Below are positions 12,206 through 21,887 of a DNA stretch of 64,000 bases, in pieces (positions within the stretch are counted from its first letter, which is position 1; each line of letters begins with the position of its first letter). A program made the translations under genes and the position numbers. The notes beneath the pieces are model-generated. The model made no database searches. It was not told the DNA's origin and worked only from the letters and a program-made list of their open reading frames with translations. The stretch covers positions 3,139,821-3,203,820 of the forward strand of contig JAJKFL010000005.1 of NCBI GenBank assembly GCA_021186555.1. Direction: 5' to 3'. Origin of the DNA: Reticulitermes speratus. Taxonomy: Eukaryota; Arthropoda; Insecta; Blattodea; Rhinotermitidae.

Positions 12206-12542
12206 ATGCACTGTTAAAGAAAAGAGATTGTGAAACTCAAATAAAAAATCGAAAACTTAAATCGAAACAGTGCGAACTGTTGTATTGTCTCAGTGGCAGT
12301 ATTCCTCAGCATTATCAGTGCTGCAAAGAACGCCTTAGATCCAACTATTCTGGCAGGTGACACTGTCTCGATGGAGAGTACTGTCTTATCCATCCGCATA
12401 CAAACAACCAATTTGCTGTACACAATAGATCAGGGATCCACCACGAAAGATCGCATACAATTTAACCATATTTTATCCATTTTATATTTTTAGCGTGTAG
12501 TTATATTGTTAGTTTTGTTTGTGTAATTCATACTCTCGCAAG

Positions 12543-12588
12543 AGTCCCTGATGATGGTCCCAGGAGGGGATCGAAACATGTTGGATTA
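12543..12588 (+). ncRNA. Hammerhead-ribozyme-like motif H1
   Basis: Core: CTGATGAT at 12548-12555, a stem-loop GGTCCC/GGGATC, GAAAC at 12573-12577, then ATGTT. The flanks AGTCC (before CTGA) and GGATT (after) can pair over 5 bp including one G-U, giving a stem I. This matches the minimal type I hammerhead layout known from Penelope-like elements (very short stem III, ACATGT). There is one extra T between the CTGANGA box and stem II. The motif is a single arm; I did not find an inverted partner nearby. Confidence 0.5.
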
Positions 12589-12699
12589 GCTGACAGAGAT
12601 TGTAATATATAATATCTAAAAAAATTAATAACAGTGTATTTGTTGGTTGAGTGTTTTGTGTTTGATCAGTGACAGTGCGGTGTGAATACTATAAAAGAA

Positions 12700-12895
12700 A
12701 GTTAAAAGGGATTTTCAAGAAGTGATATGAAGAGCATGGAATGGATTAATTTGGCTCAGGATAAGGAAAATGGCGGACTGTTGTGAAAGCGATAATGAAC
12801 CTTCGGGTTACACAAAATGCGGGGAATTTCTTGACTTTGCTGAGAAACTGTTAGCTTCTCAGGAAGGGCTAAGCTCCATGGAGTTAGTTACAATT
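12700..12895 (+). mobile_element. Non-LTR retrotransposon 3' end, truncated
   Basis: Matches the 3' region of the copy at 30150-30755: TTTTCAAGAAGTG..., GGCTCAGGATAAGG, ATGAACCTTCGGGTTACA, AAAATGCGGGGAATTTCTTG and CTCCATGGAGTTAGTTA. It is heavily 5'-truncated and shows only a minimal tail. Confidence 0.85.
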
Positions 12896-13365
12896 TACGA
12901 AAATATAACAACAGCCTGATATACTTTAACCCAGGTTTGAATACTTAAACGTAGTTTAAAATCGGATTGATTACGTCTTAAACCTCGAAAATATTACAAA
13001 CAGTGTCGCAATATTAGCTTTATATCACGTTCCAGAGAAAACTACATTATTTGAAACCAATTATCAGCAGAAAGTGGCAATAAAGGGCTGCATACTTCTT
13101 CAACTTATGCACCATGTTCAACGCACATTTGATGTCTGTCAGTAATGTGAGCACAAGTAACAATAATGACATTTAAGTACTTCATTAAGGCGTATAGAGA
13201 CTTTTTGGACACTGGTATACTAAGACAGTGGCACATACGTATAGGCAATAAAAGGATTTAAAGTAATACACAACATGGAATGAAATTTATAAAGGAGAAG
13301 GAGATTTTAGAAATTAACCGTTTGAAAAATTATCCTGTACAATTATCCTGTACAATTATCCTGTA
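12896..13365. other. Intron 1 sequence, nothing recognised
   Basis: No gene or defined repeat. A triplicated CAATTATCCTGTA word occurs at 13330-13370. Confidence 0.4.
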
Positions 13366-13582
13366 CAATTAATACACGAACCAAATTATGCACTTGATAA
13401 AATACATTCAGAGGTATAAAACTGCTATGAAACTCCTACATGGCCAGAATGCGTGCTGGCCTTATGCTCCTTTGTCAGAATAACTCCCTGACGATGGCAC
13501 CTCGGTGCCGAAACATGTAGCAGTTTTATACTTCTGAATGTGCTTTATTAAGTGCATAAGTTGGTTCGTGTATTAGTTATAA
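13366..13582 (+). mobile_element. Fold-back element with hammerhead-like motif H2
   Basis: Inverted arms: AATACACGAACCAAATTATG with AATACATTCAGAGGTATAAA on the left, and TATACTTCTGAATGTG with CATAAGTTGGTTCGTGTATT on the right. Between them is CTGACGAT at 13488-13495, stem GGCACC/GGTGCC, and GAAACATGTAG at 13510-13520. The catalytic-core boxes are intact but a stem I is not evident for this copy. It is non-coding and intronic. Confidence 0.55.
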
Positions 13583-13693
13583 GAATATGCACGGTATGAA
13601 TAACAGAACTCTCCTGTACAATGCACGCACAACAATCAGCAGTGTATCCAGTGCAAGGCAGTAGTATTTATATTACTGACGGATTTGTATGAA

Positions 13694-13778
13694 ATCGTTT
13701 CATTTCTGTGCAGTGACCTCTCATTTCTGTGCAGTGACCTCTCTCATTTCTGTGCAGTGACCTCTCTCATTTCTGTGT
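13694..13778. repeat. Short tandem duplication of the exon 2 acceptor region
   Basis: CTCATTTCTGTGCAGTGACC is repeated three times with a fourth partial copy that runs into TTTCTGTGTCTTTCAG, the splice acceptor used for exon 2. Each full copy contains its own pyrimidine stretch followed by a GCAG, so the array duplicates an acceptor-like signal. Confidence 0.85.
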
Positions 13779-13785
13779 CTTTCAG

Positions 13786-13895
13786 TCGTTTGATGACGAA
13801 ACAAGGTCGATCCGGGCCCAGACAGCGGCGCTTCTCAAACGTATTCACGAGCCACTGCCGCGCGCCACCAGGGCCTTCCCCATCAGCTCTACCAG
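13786..13895 (+). CDS. Exon 2 of the myofilin-like gene
   Basis: A 110-nt exon. The acceptor is TGTGTCTTTCAG|TCG and the donor CTACCAG|GTACCA. It reads SFDDETRSIRAQTAALLK, then RIHEPLPRATRAFPISST, leaving AG (phase 2) to be completed by the first G of exon 3 (AGG, Arg). The start phase 0 fits exon 1. Coding GC content is much higher than in the flanks. The exon is squeezed between tandem repeats: the duplicated acceptor tract before it, and a 15-bp minisatellite starting about 10 bp after its donor. Confidence 0.82.
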
Positions 13896-13904
13896 GTACC
13901 ATCG

Positions 13905-14556
13905 TTAATATAGTTACCTGACATACAGTTACCAGACACATAGTTACCTGACATACAGTTACCTGACATATAGTTACCTGACATATAGTTACCTGACATA
14001 TAGTTACCTGATATATAGTTACCTGACCTATAGTTACCTGATATATAGTTACCTGACCTATAGTTACCTGGCATATAGTTACCTGACACATAGTTACCTG
14101 ACGTATAGTTACCAGACACATAATTACCTGACATATAGTTACCTGACATATATTTACCAGACACATAGTTACCTGACATATAGTTACCTGACATATAGTT
14201 ACCTGACATATAGTTACCTGATATATAGTTACCTGACCTATAGTTACCTGACATATAGTTACCTGACCTATAGTTACCTGACATATAGTTACCTGACATA
14301 TAGTTACCTGACATATAGTTACCAGACACATAGTTACATGGCATATAGTTACTTGACATATAGTTACCTGACATATAGTTACCAGACACATAGTTACCTG
14401 ACATATAGTTACCTGACATATAGTTACCAGACACATAGTTACCTGACATACAGTTACCTGACATATAGTTACCTGACATATAGTTACCTGATATATAGTT
14501 ACCTGACCTATAGTTACCTGACATATAGTTATCTGACCTATAGTTACCTGACATGA
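13905..14556. repeat. Minisatellite, 15-bp unit, about 43 copies
   Basis: The unit TAGTTACCTGACATA varies at a few positions (ACCAGACACA, GACCTA, GATATA). It starts only some 10 bp after the exon 2 donor site. Stop-free frames across it (ICQVTICQVT, SGNYMSGNYM) reflect the unit length and are not evidence for a gene. Confidence 0.97.
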
Positions 14557-14789
14557 AAATGGGAGCTAGCGTCAAGCAACTCATTTTGGAGCAAATTACC
14601 ATTATACTGTCACATTTCTCTTGTTGAATTTATTTTCGTGAGTATTAACTACAGTTATTTAGATTAGTCTGTATTCCGATTTTCAGACAAATGATTTGAT
14701 AAAGTGAAATAACTTGGGGAAACTGCGTAACATTTTGGATACTAGGTAATATTTGAGAATCTCTTACCTATAAATTCACAACTTTCACG

Positions 14790-15300
14790 AAGATGTTTTC
14801 ACGCGTTTCCGCAAAATTTCGAAAAGCGGCCATTAGCTTCGTCATTTCTGTCTCTCCGTCCGCATGAAAGAACTCAGCTCCCACTGGACGGATTTTCATG
14901 ACATTTGACATTTGAGTATTTTTCGAAAATCTATCGAGAAAATTCAAGTTACATTAAAATCTGACAAAAATAACGCGTACTTTACATGAAGACCTACGTA
15001 CATTTATGATAATATCTCGCTGAATTATTCTTAGAATGACAAATGTTTCGGACAAAAGTTGTAGAGAAAATCAAAACACACATTTTATGTTCAATAACGT
15101 TTTTCCGAAAATCATGCCGTTTATGAGATAATGTGGAAAATATGGTACAGCCAGACAGGCCACAGATGACTATATTACACGGCGCATGCGCTTTGCATGC
15201 AGGATAACTAAGGCTACAGACATACACTCACAATATGTAATACTTATTGCTTTTCCACGGCAACAATGGTTACGCGAACGCGCTTCAGTGTCACGTTATA
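14790..15300 (+). repeat. Interspersed repeat of unknown class, copy 1
   Basis: About 500 bp that is clearly homologous, in the same orientation, to 42990-43505. Shared words include CATTAGCTTCGTCATTTCTG, AAATCTGACAA, TTGTAGAGAAAATCAAAACA, GGCGCATGCGCTTTGCATGC and ACAATGGTTACGCGAACGCG. Neither copy has a convincing frame or terminal repeats that I can define. Confidence 0.8.
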
Positions 15301-15935
15301 GTACATTGCCTGTCTTGTTAAGTATAAAAACTAAAGAACATAGAAAAATAATTTGTTCAGGCTTTTTGTCACTGCCTTTACTTAACGCAAGCAAATGCCG
15401 GCATAGCAAGCCTATCTCGAAACATGCCACTACAACTTTGTTTCAAATTCGTACCTACCCAGAACTCACGATTAAATTTCCGTCCCCTTTGACAAAACAC
15501 AGACAGTCATCGTGTAAGTTGGCCCATACAACATCGTTTTGCTTTAACGTCACAAAATTTTAGTGACCAGACATTTTATGAACGCTGTCCAGACTCGGAT
15601 TCGTGTTGTTTTCGCTGACAGTTGGCTGCACCTTCAACGGCCAGACATGGCGGCCCGATTGTTTGTCTCTCCCTGCACGCACAGAGTATTTCGTTTGCTT
15701 TACCGCTGCAACATGGCTTCCGAGCGCACGTAATCTCAGTGAGTAAGACACTGAGAGTTATACGAACGGTGCCTGGAGTAAGTTTTGGCTACAGTGCGTT
15801 TGTAGTTGCAAAGAACTCACAGTCGTAGCTCCTGCTGTTAACAAGGAGATCAACGACATGGAGCACAACAGTATATATTTACTGTTTAGACTACGTCTAT
15901 TCTTCTCATTTTTTCCCTGTTACTATATATTAATA
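15301..15935. other. Intron 2 sequence, small open frames only
   Basis: Comparatively GC-rich around 15600-15760, with GACATGGCGGCCCG near 15645. Short frames occur on both strands but none is supported by splice signals or similarity. I see nothing firm. Confidence 0.3.
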
Positions 15936-15937
15936 AG

Positions 15938-16340
15938 TGTCGACCTCGGTGGACTAGTGGTTAGCGTGCTCGCCACTGGACCCAAGGTTCGCGGGTTCGA
16001 TCCCGACCGAGGTCGATGGATTTTTAAGGATGATAAAAATCCGGAGCACCACTTCCTTCGGAGGGGAAGTAAAGCCGTCGGTCCCATGTCGTAGATTTAC
16101 GGCATGTAAAAGAACCTTACGGGCATGAATAAAAATGTTGCGTAAGCCAAATTGCCTCCATTTCTCATCCAAGTCTCCTGACTGCCTGCCAGATGGCTCT
16201 GGCGTGCACATCAGGATCGATAGAACACTAAGCGCGGCTAGCTGGCCGGTCACCAGCTGCCATGAATGCGCATGACTTAGTAACCTCGACAAGAGGAGGC
16301 AAGAGGAGGCCCGGGCCCATACAGGGCTGTTGAGCCATGG
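15938..16340 (+). mobile_element. tRNA-derived SINE, family 3, full length
   Basis: Begins GTCGACCTCGGTGGACTAGT, with tRNA-like A box (TGGACTAGTGGTTAGCGTG) and B box (GGGTTCGATCCC), then GGATTTTTAAGG... and the 3' part shared with 5635, 40017 and 47559. It ends in a TAT microsatellite. Family 3 has a long tRNA-unrelated tail of about 300 bp. Confidence 0.88.
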
Positions 16341-16639
16341 TTATTATTATTATTATATATTAACAAGTGCAGGTGACATGCATAACGAATAACCATATAT
16401 AACCATACAATAGCGAGGCAAGTCGCAGGCTAACAAAGTTGATCTCACAACATGTCTCGGGTATTTTATTCCTTACGGGAAAAATGCTTCGGTCTACGTT
16501 GTTTCGCCCCACCTTGCGAATTTCAGAAACGAACCCCAACGTTCAAAGAGTGTCTTTTTGTATAAATATTGAATATGGAAAAATGTCATTAAATAAGCTA
16601 AGAAACTACGCAGACAACAGTTACGTAACAGACGCAAAA

Positions 16640-17085
16640 GAAGTCCCCATAAGGTGCTCACAGTCATCAAACGCACTCCAGTCGGACATACAATGTCCCC
16701 CATAAAGTGTTCACAGTCATCAAACGCAGTCCAGTCGGACACACAATGTCCCCCATAAAGTGTTCAAGTCATCAAACGCAGTCCAGTCGGACACACAATG
16801 TCCCCCATAAAGTGTTCAAGTCATCAAACGCACTCCAGTCGGACACACAATGTCCCCCATAAAGTGTTCACAATCATCAAACGCAGTCCAGTCGGACACA
16901 CAATGTCCCCCATAAAGTGTTCAAGTCATCAAACGCAGTCCAGTCGGACACACAATGTCCCAATAAAGTGCTCACAGTCATCAAACACAGTCCAGTCGGA
17001 CACACAATGTCCCCCATAAAGTGTTTACAGTCATCAAACGCATTCCAGTCGGACACACAATGTCCCAATAAAGTGTTCACATAGA
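16640..17085. repeat. Minisatellite, about 53-bp unit, 8 copies
   Basis: Units contain AGTCATCAAACGCAGTCCAG, TCGGACACACAATGTCCCCC and ATAAAGTGTTCA. Length variants are frequent. The array ends about 50 bp before the acceptor of exon 3. Confidence 0.93.
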
Positions 17086-17133
17086 CGTCCCCAATCGTAC
17101 TGACGTCGCAACTCATGCCTGTTTCCTCCGCAG

Positions 17134-17267
17134 GTACCAGGAGACACCCATTCCTGATCGCATCACGTCAGATTCTTACATCCACCGCTTGCTGGGACCG
17201 ACCCATAACGTGAGGCAAGAGATTGACACTATTTCGCACTACGACGAGCCAGCCAAGAGACTTATGG
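17134..17267 (+). CDS. Exon 3 of the myofilin-like gene
   Basis: A 134-nt exon. The acceptor is TTTCCTCCGCAG|G and the donor CTTATGG|GTAAGT. Joined to exon 2 it reads STRYQET, PIPDRITSDSYIHRLLGP, THNVRQ and EIDTISHYDEPAKRLMG. The last base (phase 1) joins exon 4 to give GGT. No frame break is present. Of all six exons this has one of the least ambiguous reading frames, and its residues look strongly constrained. It would be the best query for identifying the family. Confidence 0.85.
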
Positions 17268-17399
17268 GTAAGTTGGGGTGTTCACTGAGCCCAAACATGA
17301 ATACCATACAGAAAAACAAAGGGCTTGTATTGGGCGCTAGTAAGAAGGTTGATGTTGGTGCAAACGTATTTATTTATTTAAAGTTTTGTTTAACAACAT

Positions 17400-17560
17400 T
17401 GTCGAGACGTGCCAGGCTCAGGCGGTTAGTCGCCGGCCTCTTCCCGAGGAGGCTCGGGTTCGATGTCAGATCTGTCGACGTGGTCTTCACGGTGGACAAA
17501 GTGGCACTGGGACAGGTTTTTCTCCTAATACTTCTGTTTTCCTCTATAATTATCAATCCA
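17400..17560 (+). mobile_element. tRNA-derived SINE, family 5, partial
   Basis: Contains TGCCAGGCTCAGGCGGTTAG, the B-box-like GGGTTCGATGTC (eroded) and AAGTGGCACTGGGACAGG, matching the full copy at 9758-10043. The 3' end is missing. Confidence 0.82.
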
Positions 17561-17751
17561 CCAATGGTGCTTATTCATTCATTGATCTGTCACCGACGCT
17601 ATACCAACACAGCACCTGACAGCGTCGTTACATAACACACAAAATGACGCTCTCAGTAGCTTAGACTGTACAGCATCAAAAGATAGTGTGATAGTGAATG
17701 CTGAGAAAAATGTAAGTTTCGTAGAAATAAGTGTAGATAAAGCTATGCTTT

Positions 17752-18013
17752 GCCGATCCAAGTGGCCGCGCGGTCTAAGGCGTGGGTCTGCGGCCGCTCG
17801 CTTACTGGGATTGTGGGTTCGAATCCCGCCTAGGGCATGGATGTCTGTCTCTTGTGAGTGTTGTGTGTTGTCAGGTAGAGGTTACTGCGACGAGCTGGTC
17901 CCTCGTCCAGAGGCGTCCTACCGACTGTGGTGTGTCTGAGTGTGATCGTGAAGCCTCATTATGAGGAGGCCTAGGACCCCTAGGGGCTGTCGAGCCATAG
18001 GGGGGGGGGGGGA
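17752..18013 (+). mobile_element. tRNA-derived SINE, family 1, next to exon 4
   Basis: GCCGATCCAAGTGGCCGC start, B box GGGTTCGAATCCC, and the full family body ending GGGGCTGTCGAGCCATAGG, followed by a G run. I found no clear target duplication. The element ends only about 38 bp before exon 4 begins, so the acceptor, pyrimidine tract and probably the branch point occupy a very short stretch next to it. Confidence 0.88.
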
Positions 18014-18050
18014 AGAGAATGTCCACGACATAAAGCAGTTTATCTTTCAG

Positions 18051-18215
18051 GTAAGGGACATTTGGCGTGTGTCAGTTTTGCTGGAGGGCGCGCCTTCCCA
18101 CGAAGGAAAAACCTATTCGCTGACGATGATCGCGTTAGGAATGATGTCCAGTATCTGTCACACTACAAGAGGAATGTAGACGCAGCACAGAATCCTCAGC
18201 AGGCTTCGGCTGGAG
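18051..18215 (+). CDS. Exon 4 of the myofilin-like gene
   Basis: A 165-nt exon. The acceptor is TTTATCTTTCAG|GT and the donor GCTGGAG|GTAAGG. Joined to exon 3 it reads GKGHLACVSFAGGRAFPR, RKNLFADDDRVRNDVQYL, then SHYKRNVDAAQNPQQASAG, leaving one base (phase 1). The phase fits both exon 3 and exon 5. The first two bases GT are followed by AAGGG, so the exon itself starts with a donor-like GTAAGG; the frame argues against using it. Confidence 0.83.
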
Positions 18216-18496
18216 GTAAGGACAATCCTCGTCTCTCGACCACGCGTGACGACGAGTGTCATTCTGCGCACGTCTGTCACGTTTCGTGAGGGCTCTGACA
18301 TATCAGCTGTTAAGTACGAGTGCAGACGGTGTTGCGCGAGATTCAACTTTCGTCTCTGTGAACAATTTTCAATCGTGCTAAGTGAACGCGTAATGGGGAG
18401 GCCACGTTCACCGTCCACTTGCCCATCTTCATGAATTATCTCCCAAATTTTTGACATTATTTATTCCGTGCATTGTGACTGAACTGCTCATTTATA

Positions 18497-18650
18497 AAAC
18501 CGACGCATGTGCATCTGATATACATCACAATACAGTTTTTTTTGTTTCCTCCTATTTCTCAAGATGGCGGAGTTCCGGCGAAACATGTAGCAGTAAACAA
18601 AAACTGTAATTTTACGTATATAAGATGTGCATTTATTGGTTTTAGAAATG
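18497..18650 (+). mobile_element. Fold-back element with degenerate hammerhead-like core
   Basis: Arms AAAACCGACGCATGTGCATC... on the left and ...GATGTGCATTTATTGGTTTT on the right are inverted copies. The centre holds CTCAAGATGGCGGAG...CCGGCGAAACATGTAGC, a mutated form of the CTGANGAT...GAAACATGT core (the CTGA box is damaged). Probably inactive. Confidence 0.5.
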
Positions 18651-18897
18651 AGCAATGCAATATCAAAATATTTCATGTATTTGGATCAAATTTTGTATAG
18701 CGTGTGAATATTAAGCATTGGACAATTTCCATCCATCAGTAACTTACATGAAGCTTAAATTAAATGTTATAGAATTTGTAAGAAAATGAGGGCAAGACAA
18801 AATATGATTGTTTATATACTTGTTTTAAACATTTCCGAATGCAAAAACACAGACAAACGAATTAAACCTTATGCATTTTAGCATCTCTATTACTAAA

Positions 18898-19200
18898 TGG
18901 GTCGGGGGCGCAATTGGTTGAGGCACTGCGCCACAACCCGGAAGGTCGCGGGTTCGATTCCCGATGGTCTCATTGGTATTTTTCATTGACATAATCCTTC
19001 CGACCGCACTATGACCCTTGGGTCGACTCAGCTTCTAACACAAATGAGTTCCAGGAATATTTCCTTGGGGGTAAAGGCCGCCGGTGCCTAGGGCTGACAA
19101 CTTTACGACCTTCATGTGCCTCCTGTGTCTTGAAATCTGGGAGCCTCAACCTCCTGCAAACCTCAGGGCCTGTAAAGGAATTGCTTTACCTTTACCTTTT
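18898..19200 (+). mobile_element. tRNA-derived SINE, family 4
   Basis: Head GGGGGCGCAATTGGTTGAGG with B box GGGTTCGATTCCC, then a body (TTCCTTGGGGGTAAAGGCCG, GAGCCTCAACCTCCTGCAAA) ending in a TTTACC/T-rich tail. A minus-strand copy lies at 51640-51925. Confidence 0.88.
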
Positions 19201-19313
19201 ATTAGTAATTGGTTCTTTCAAAATATATCCAAGCATTAGGACCAGTCTGCAATAAATGTATTTTTAAATCAAGTAATCGGGAATGTAGTACACTTTCTAC
19301 TTTCGGTTTTATA

Positions 19314-19900
19314 CGAGGTCTGTCCAAAAAGTATCCGACCTTGGGCCGGGAAAAAAAGTTCTGTATCTGGGTGGTTACAATACCTAATCCCCTTCAAAGT
19401 AGGCCCCTTGTGACTCCACACACTTAGCCCAGCGGTCCTTCCATCGCTGAAAGCAATTCTGGAAGGCTTGTTTTGGAATGGTGTGCAGCTGCGCCGTCGC
19501 GTTCTGTATGATGTCCTCGCGGCTGTCAAAACGGGAGCCTTTTAGCGGTGTCTTCAATCTCGGGAACAGCCAGAAATCACAAGGAGTCATGTCAGGAGAG
19601 TAGGGAGCCTGGCGAACCTGCGGAATGCCGTGCTTAGCCAGGAAACCCTGGATCAGGTGTGATGAATGAGCTGAATGCTCCAAACATTCTATCATCTTGA
19701 GCGAAACGAGAATGCGATGAACACGTGTTACACCACTACGCTATCTGGCAGCGACAGACGCATCCGGCGGTGTTGCGAGGCAGCAAAAAATCATGCATGC
19801 GCATGAAATTCCCTTCTACCACTACGCTCAGTTTCCCCACCCTTTCGCCATTACTTACCGCGGGAAAAAATATAGTCGGATACTTTTTGGACAGCCCTCG
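19314..19900 (-). mobile_element. Mariner-like transposon, internally deleted
   Basis: Terminal inverted repeats CGAGG(T/G)CTGTCCAAAAAGTA followed by TCCGA, flanked by TA at 19312-19313 and 19901-19902. The minus strand encodes the C-terminal part of a mariner transposase (about 19384-19695) with HSSHLIQGFLAKHGIPQVRQ and YSPDMTPCDFWLFPRLK. The last aspartate of the DDD catalytic triad lies in that SPDMTPCDFWLF block. The N-terminal DNA-binding domain and the first two catalytic residues are deleted, so the 587-bp element is non-autonomous. Confidence 0.92.
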
Positions 19901-19902
19901 TA

Positions 19903-20949
19903 GATCCCGCAGTGGGGAAAGCATAATGCATTCCCACCATCTCTCATGACAATTATATTACAAAGGTAAGACGTCAATTAACAAAGAACAAGCCGTTTCT
20001 TTGCACAGCTTCCTGCCATAATTACAGCCCAGTTCCAATCCATGCAAAGATGGACATGTCGATTTAAAACTTAAACACGTCACACATATGAAACAATAAC
20101 TTTACTTCTTTTCTAATCAACGGAAGCCTCACTCACTTGACGTCTGATTACAACAGCGAGAGATACAAATGACGAGGTCACTAACAATGTGTTTCTCTTT
20201 CTTGAGAGCGTTTCTTTTATCGTGTCCCCCGAGCACGGCATCTTTATCGCATAAACAGCCTGCATACACCGCGATATCCAGTGACAGCTGCGGTTCTCAG
20301 GTCAGCGATAAAAGATACGCTCTGTAGTATGTGTAAGTATTCATTTTAAATGTGGTCTGATGTTTGTTTGTAATTTAACAATAGAACTTATAGATCTCTT
20401 ACACTCTACTTTCATTAAGCCTACAGGTACTCAGAGTTCTTCCACAAATAATAATAATAATAATAATAATAACTTTCAGTAAGTTTATTAGTTTGAGAAT
20501 CTAATGACGATAGCTCTTTACAAAAGATGCTCTAATCCAAAATCTCCAAACATGCCATTTCAGTTGACTCCAATCTAATGGAAAGTACTATCTGCAAATA
20601 AAGATCACCTAAACCTATTGTTATAACTCTCGCGAGCATAAAACCGGGGCTTCACGTCGCCCTACATTTTTGTCATATTCCTCCTCGTGTTCTGTTGGAA
20701 TCCGTTATAAACGAGAACTATTTAACTTGTTTCCTCCTAAGAATTCGAGTATTCTGGGAGACGAGTGGTTCCCTCCAAAGAACGTAGTGTCATGGACTGA
20801 ACCTTCGAAACGTCGTAAAGCATTCGTCCAAAAAACACAGCGTCACGTTCCTGAAATATGAAATCCTCAGCAACACCGCTGTGAGCACCTAAATTCTCGC
20901 ACAAATTCCTCCTCCTCCACTGAATCGCTACATACAAAATTGTATTATA
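19903..20949. other. Intron 4 sequence
   Basis: Includes an AAT microsatellite at about 20448-20472. CCTTCGAAACGTCGTAAAGC near 20802, with ACAGCGTCACGTTCC near 20839, resembles the second hammerhead-like subfamily (see 27797-27890) but is eroded. No gene seen. Confidence 0.45.
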
Positions 20950-21026
20950 AGGGCATACACAAAAGAATAGTGCGGTTTTAATAGTGTTCACTATTAAAAC
21001 CGCACCATTCTTTTGTGTATGCCCTG
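20950..21026. mobile_element. 77-bp palindromic MITE
   Basis: Two arms of about 36 bp (AGGGCATACACAAAAGAATA ... and its inverse) with almost no loop, flanked by TA. The arms equal the outermost terminal repeat of the 601-bp mariner-like element at 57571-58171, so this is a minimal TIR-only derivative of that family. Confidence 0.9.
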
Positions 21027-21885
21027 TATTTTTATCTAGTATTGGTTATAGATTGTTCTAACTTACACATATAAATTCAGAAACATATTTTGTCTTCTCC
21101 GTGTTCCAACCCAAAATTTACCGCCTTTTTTCCAATTATGAAATTCAACAACTTTAATCTTACGTATCAGCATTAAGTATCAACATTACGTATCAGCATT
21201 ACGTATCAGCATTACGTCCCTTTTACAGGTTTCTTGTTCATGAATCAGTCCCAATCAGTTTGCTCCTGAGATTAAAAATAATTTAAAGTACTTGTAGGTA
21301 TATTTCCATGTCACTTCGCACAAAAACACTTTACTTCTGTGCAAAAAGTATGTAGAAAATAATTCCTATCCATGTGAAAAACATAGTATATTGGGTACAT
21401 GTTTTTCAATTAATAATAAAATTTTAGGACCTAATTATTTATATCTACGTGGTCCCTCCAGCTTTCCTTGCAACTTCAGGTATCTCACAGCAGACTTCTC
21501 TATGCACCTTTATCATATCTTAATACAAGCGGCGTTCTTTTCATTCCTGCTTGCATACGAGTCTTGTTCATCAGGAGTTTCAGGAAACTGATACAGGAAC
21601 AAAGCCACCCAAATAGTTCTCAAGTTTTGTGATTATTTTGTGGCATAAAGGTGAAGTTTCCGCTTTTATACATCCCAGCAAGGTCATTTTTATAAAAATG
21701 AGCAATCTGGAAACTTAAACACTCGAACTGTTAAAGTACATTTTTACTCTTATCATATATGTTTGCAAGTACATACCAACGGGGATGTCTAATATTAAAA
21801 CTAGAATTTTTTATCAAGAAATTAGGCAAAAGAAATGGAAAAGCCAATAGTTTATTGCGATACGGATGTGACCAAGCAGTGGGAT
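21027..21885. other. Intron 4 sequence, nothing recognised
   Basis: A CATTACGTAT word repeats three to four times at 21165-21215; otherwise no feature. Confidence 0.45.
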
Positions 21886-21887
21886 AA

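Noticed and set aside
12293..12493. 66-codon plus frame
   Set aside because: No similarity, no context, adjacent to LINE and ribozyme-like elements; chance frame.
13744..14602. 230- and 237-codon minus-strand frames
   Set aside because: They run through the 15-bp minisatellite and antisense to exon 2; translation is a simple repeat.
15570..15760. Possible promoter/first exon around GACATGGCGGCCCG
   Set aside because: A 28-codon frame and modest GC enrichment only; no donor consistent with the downstream exons was convincing.
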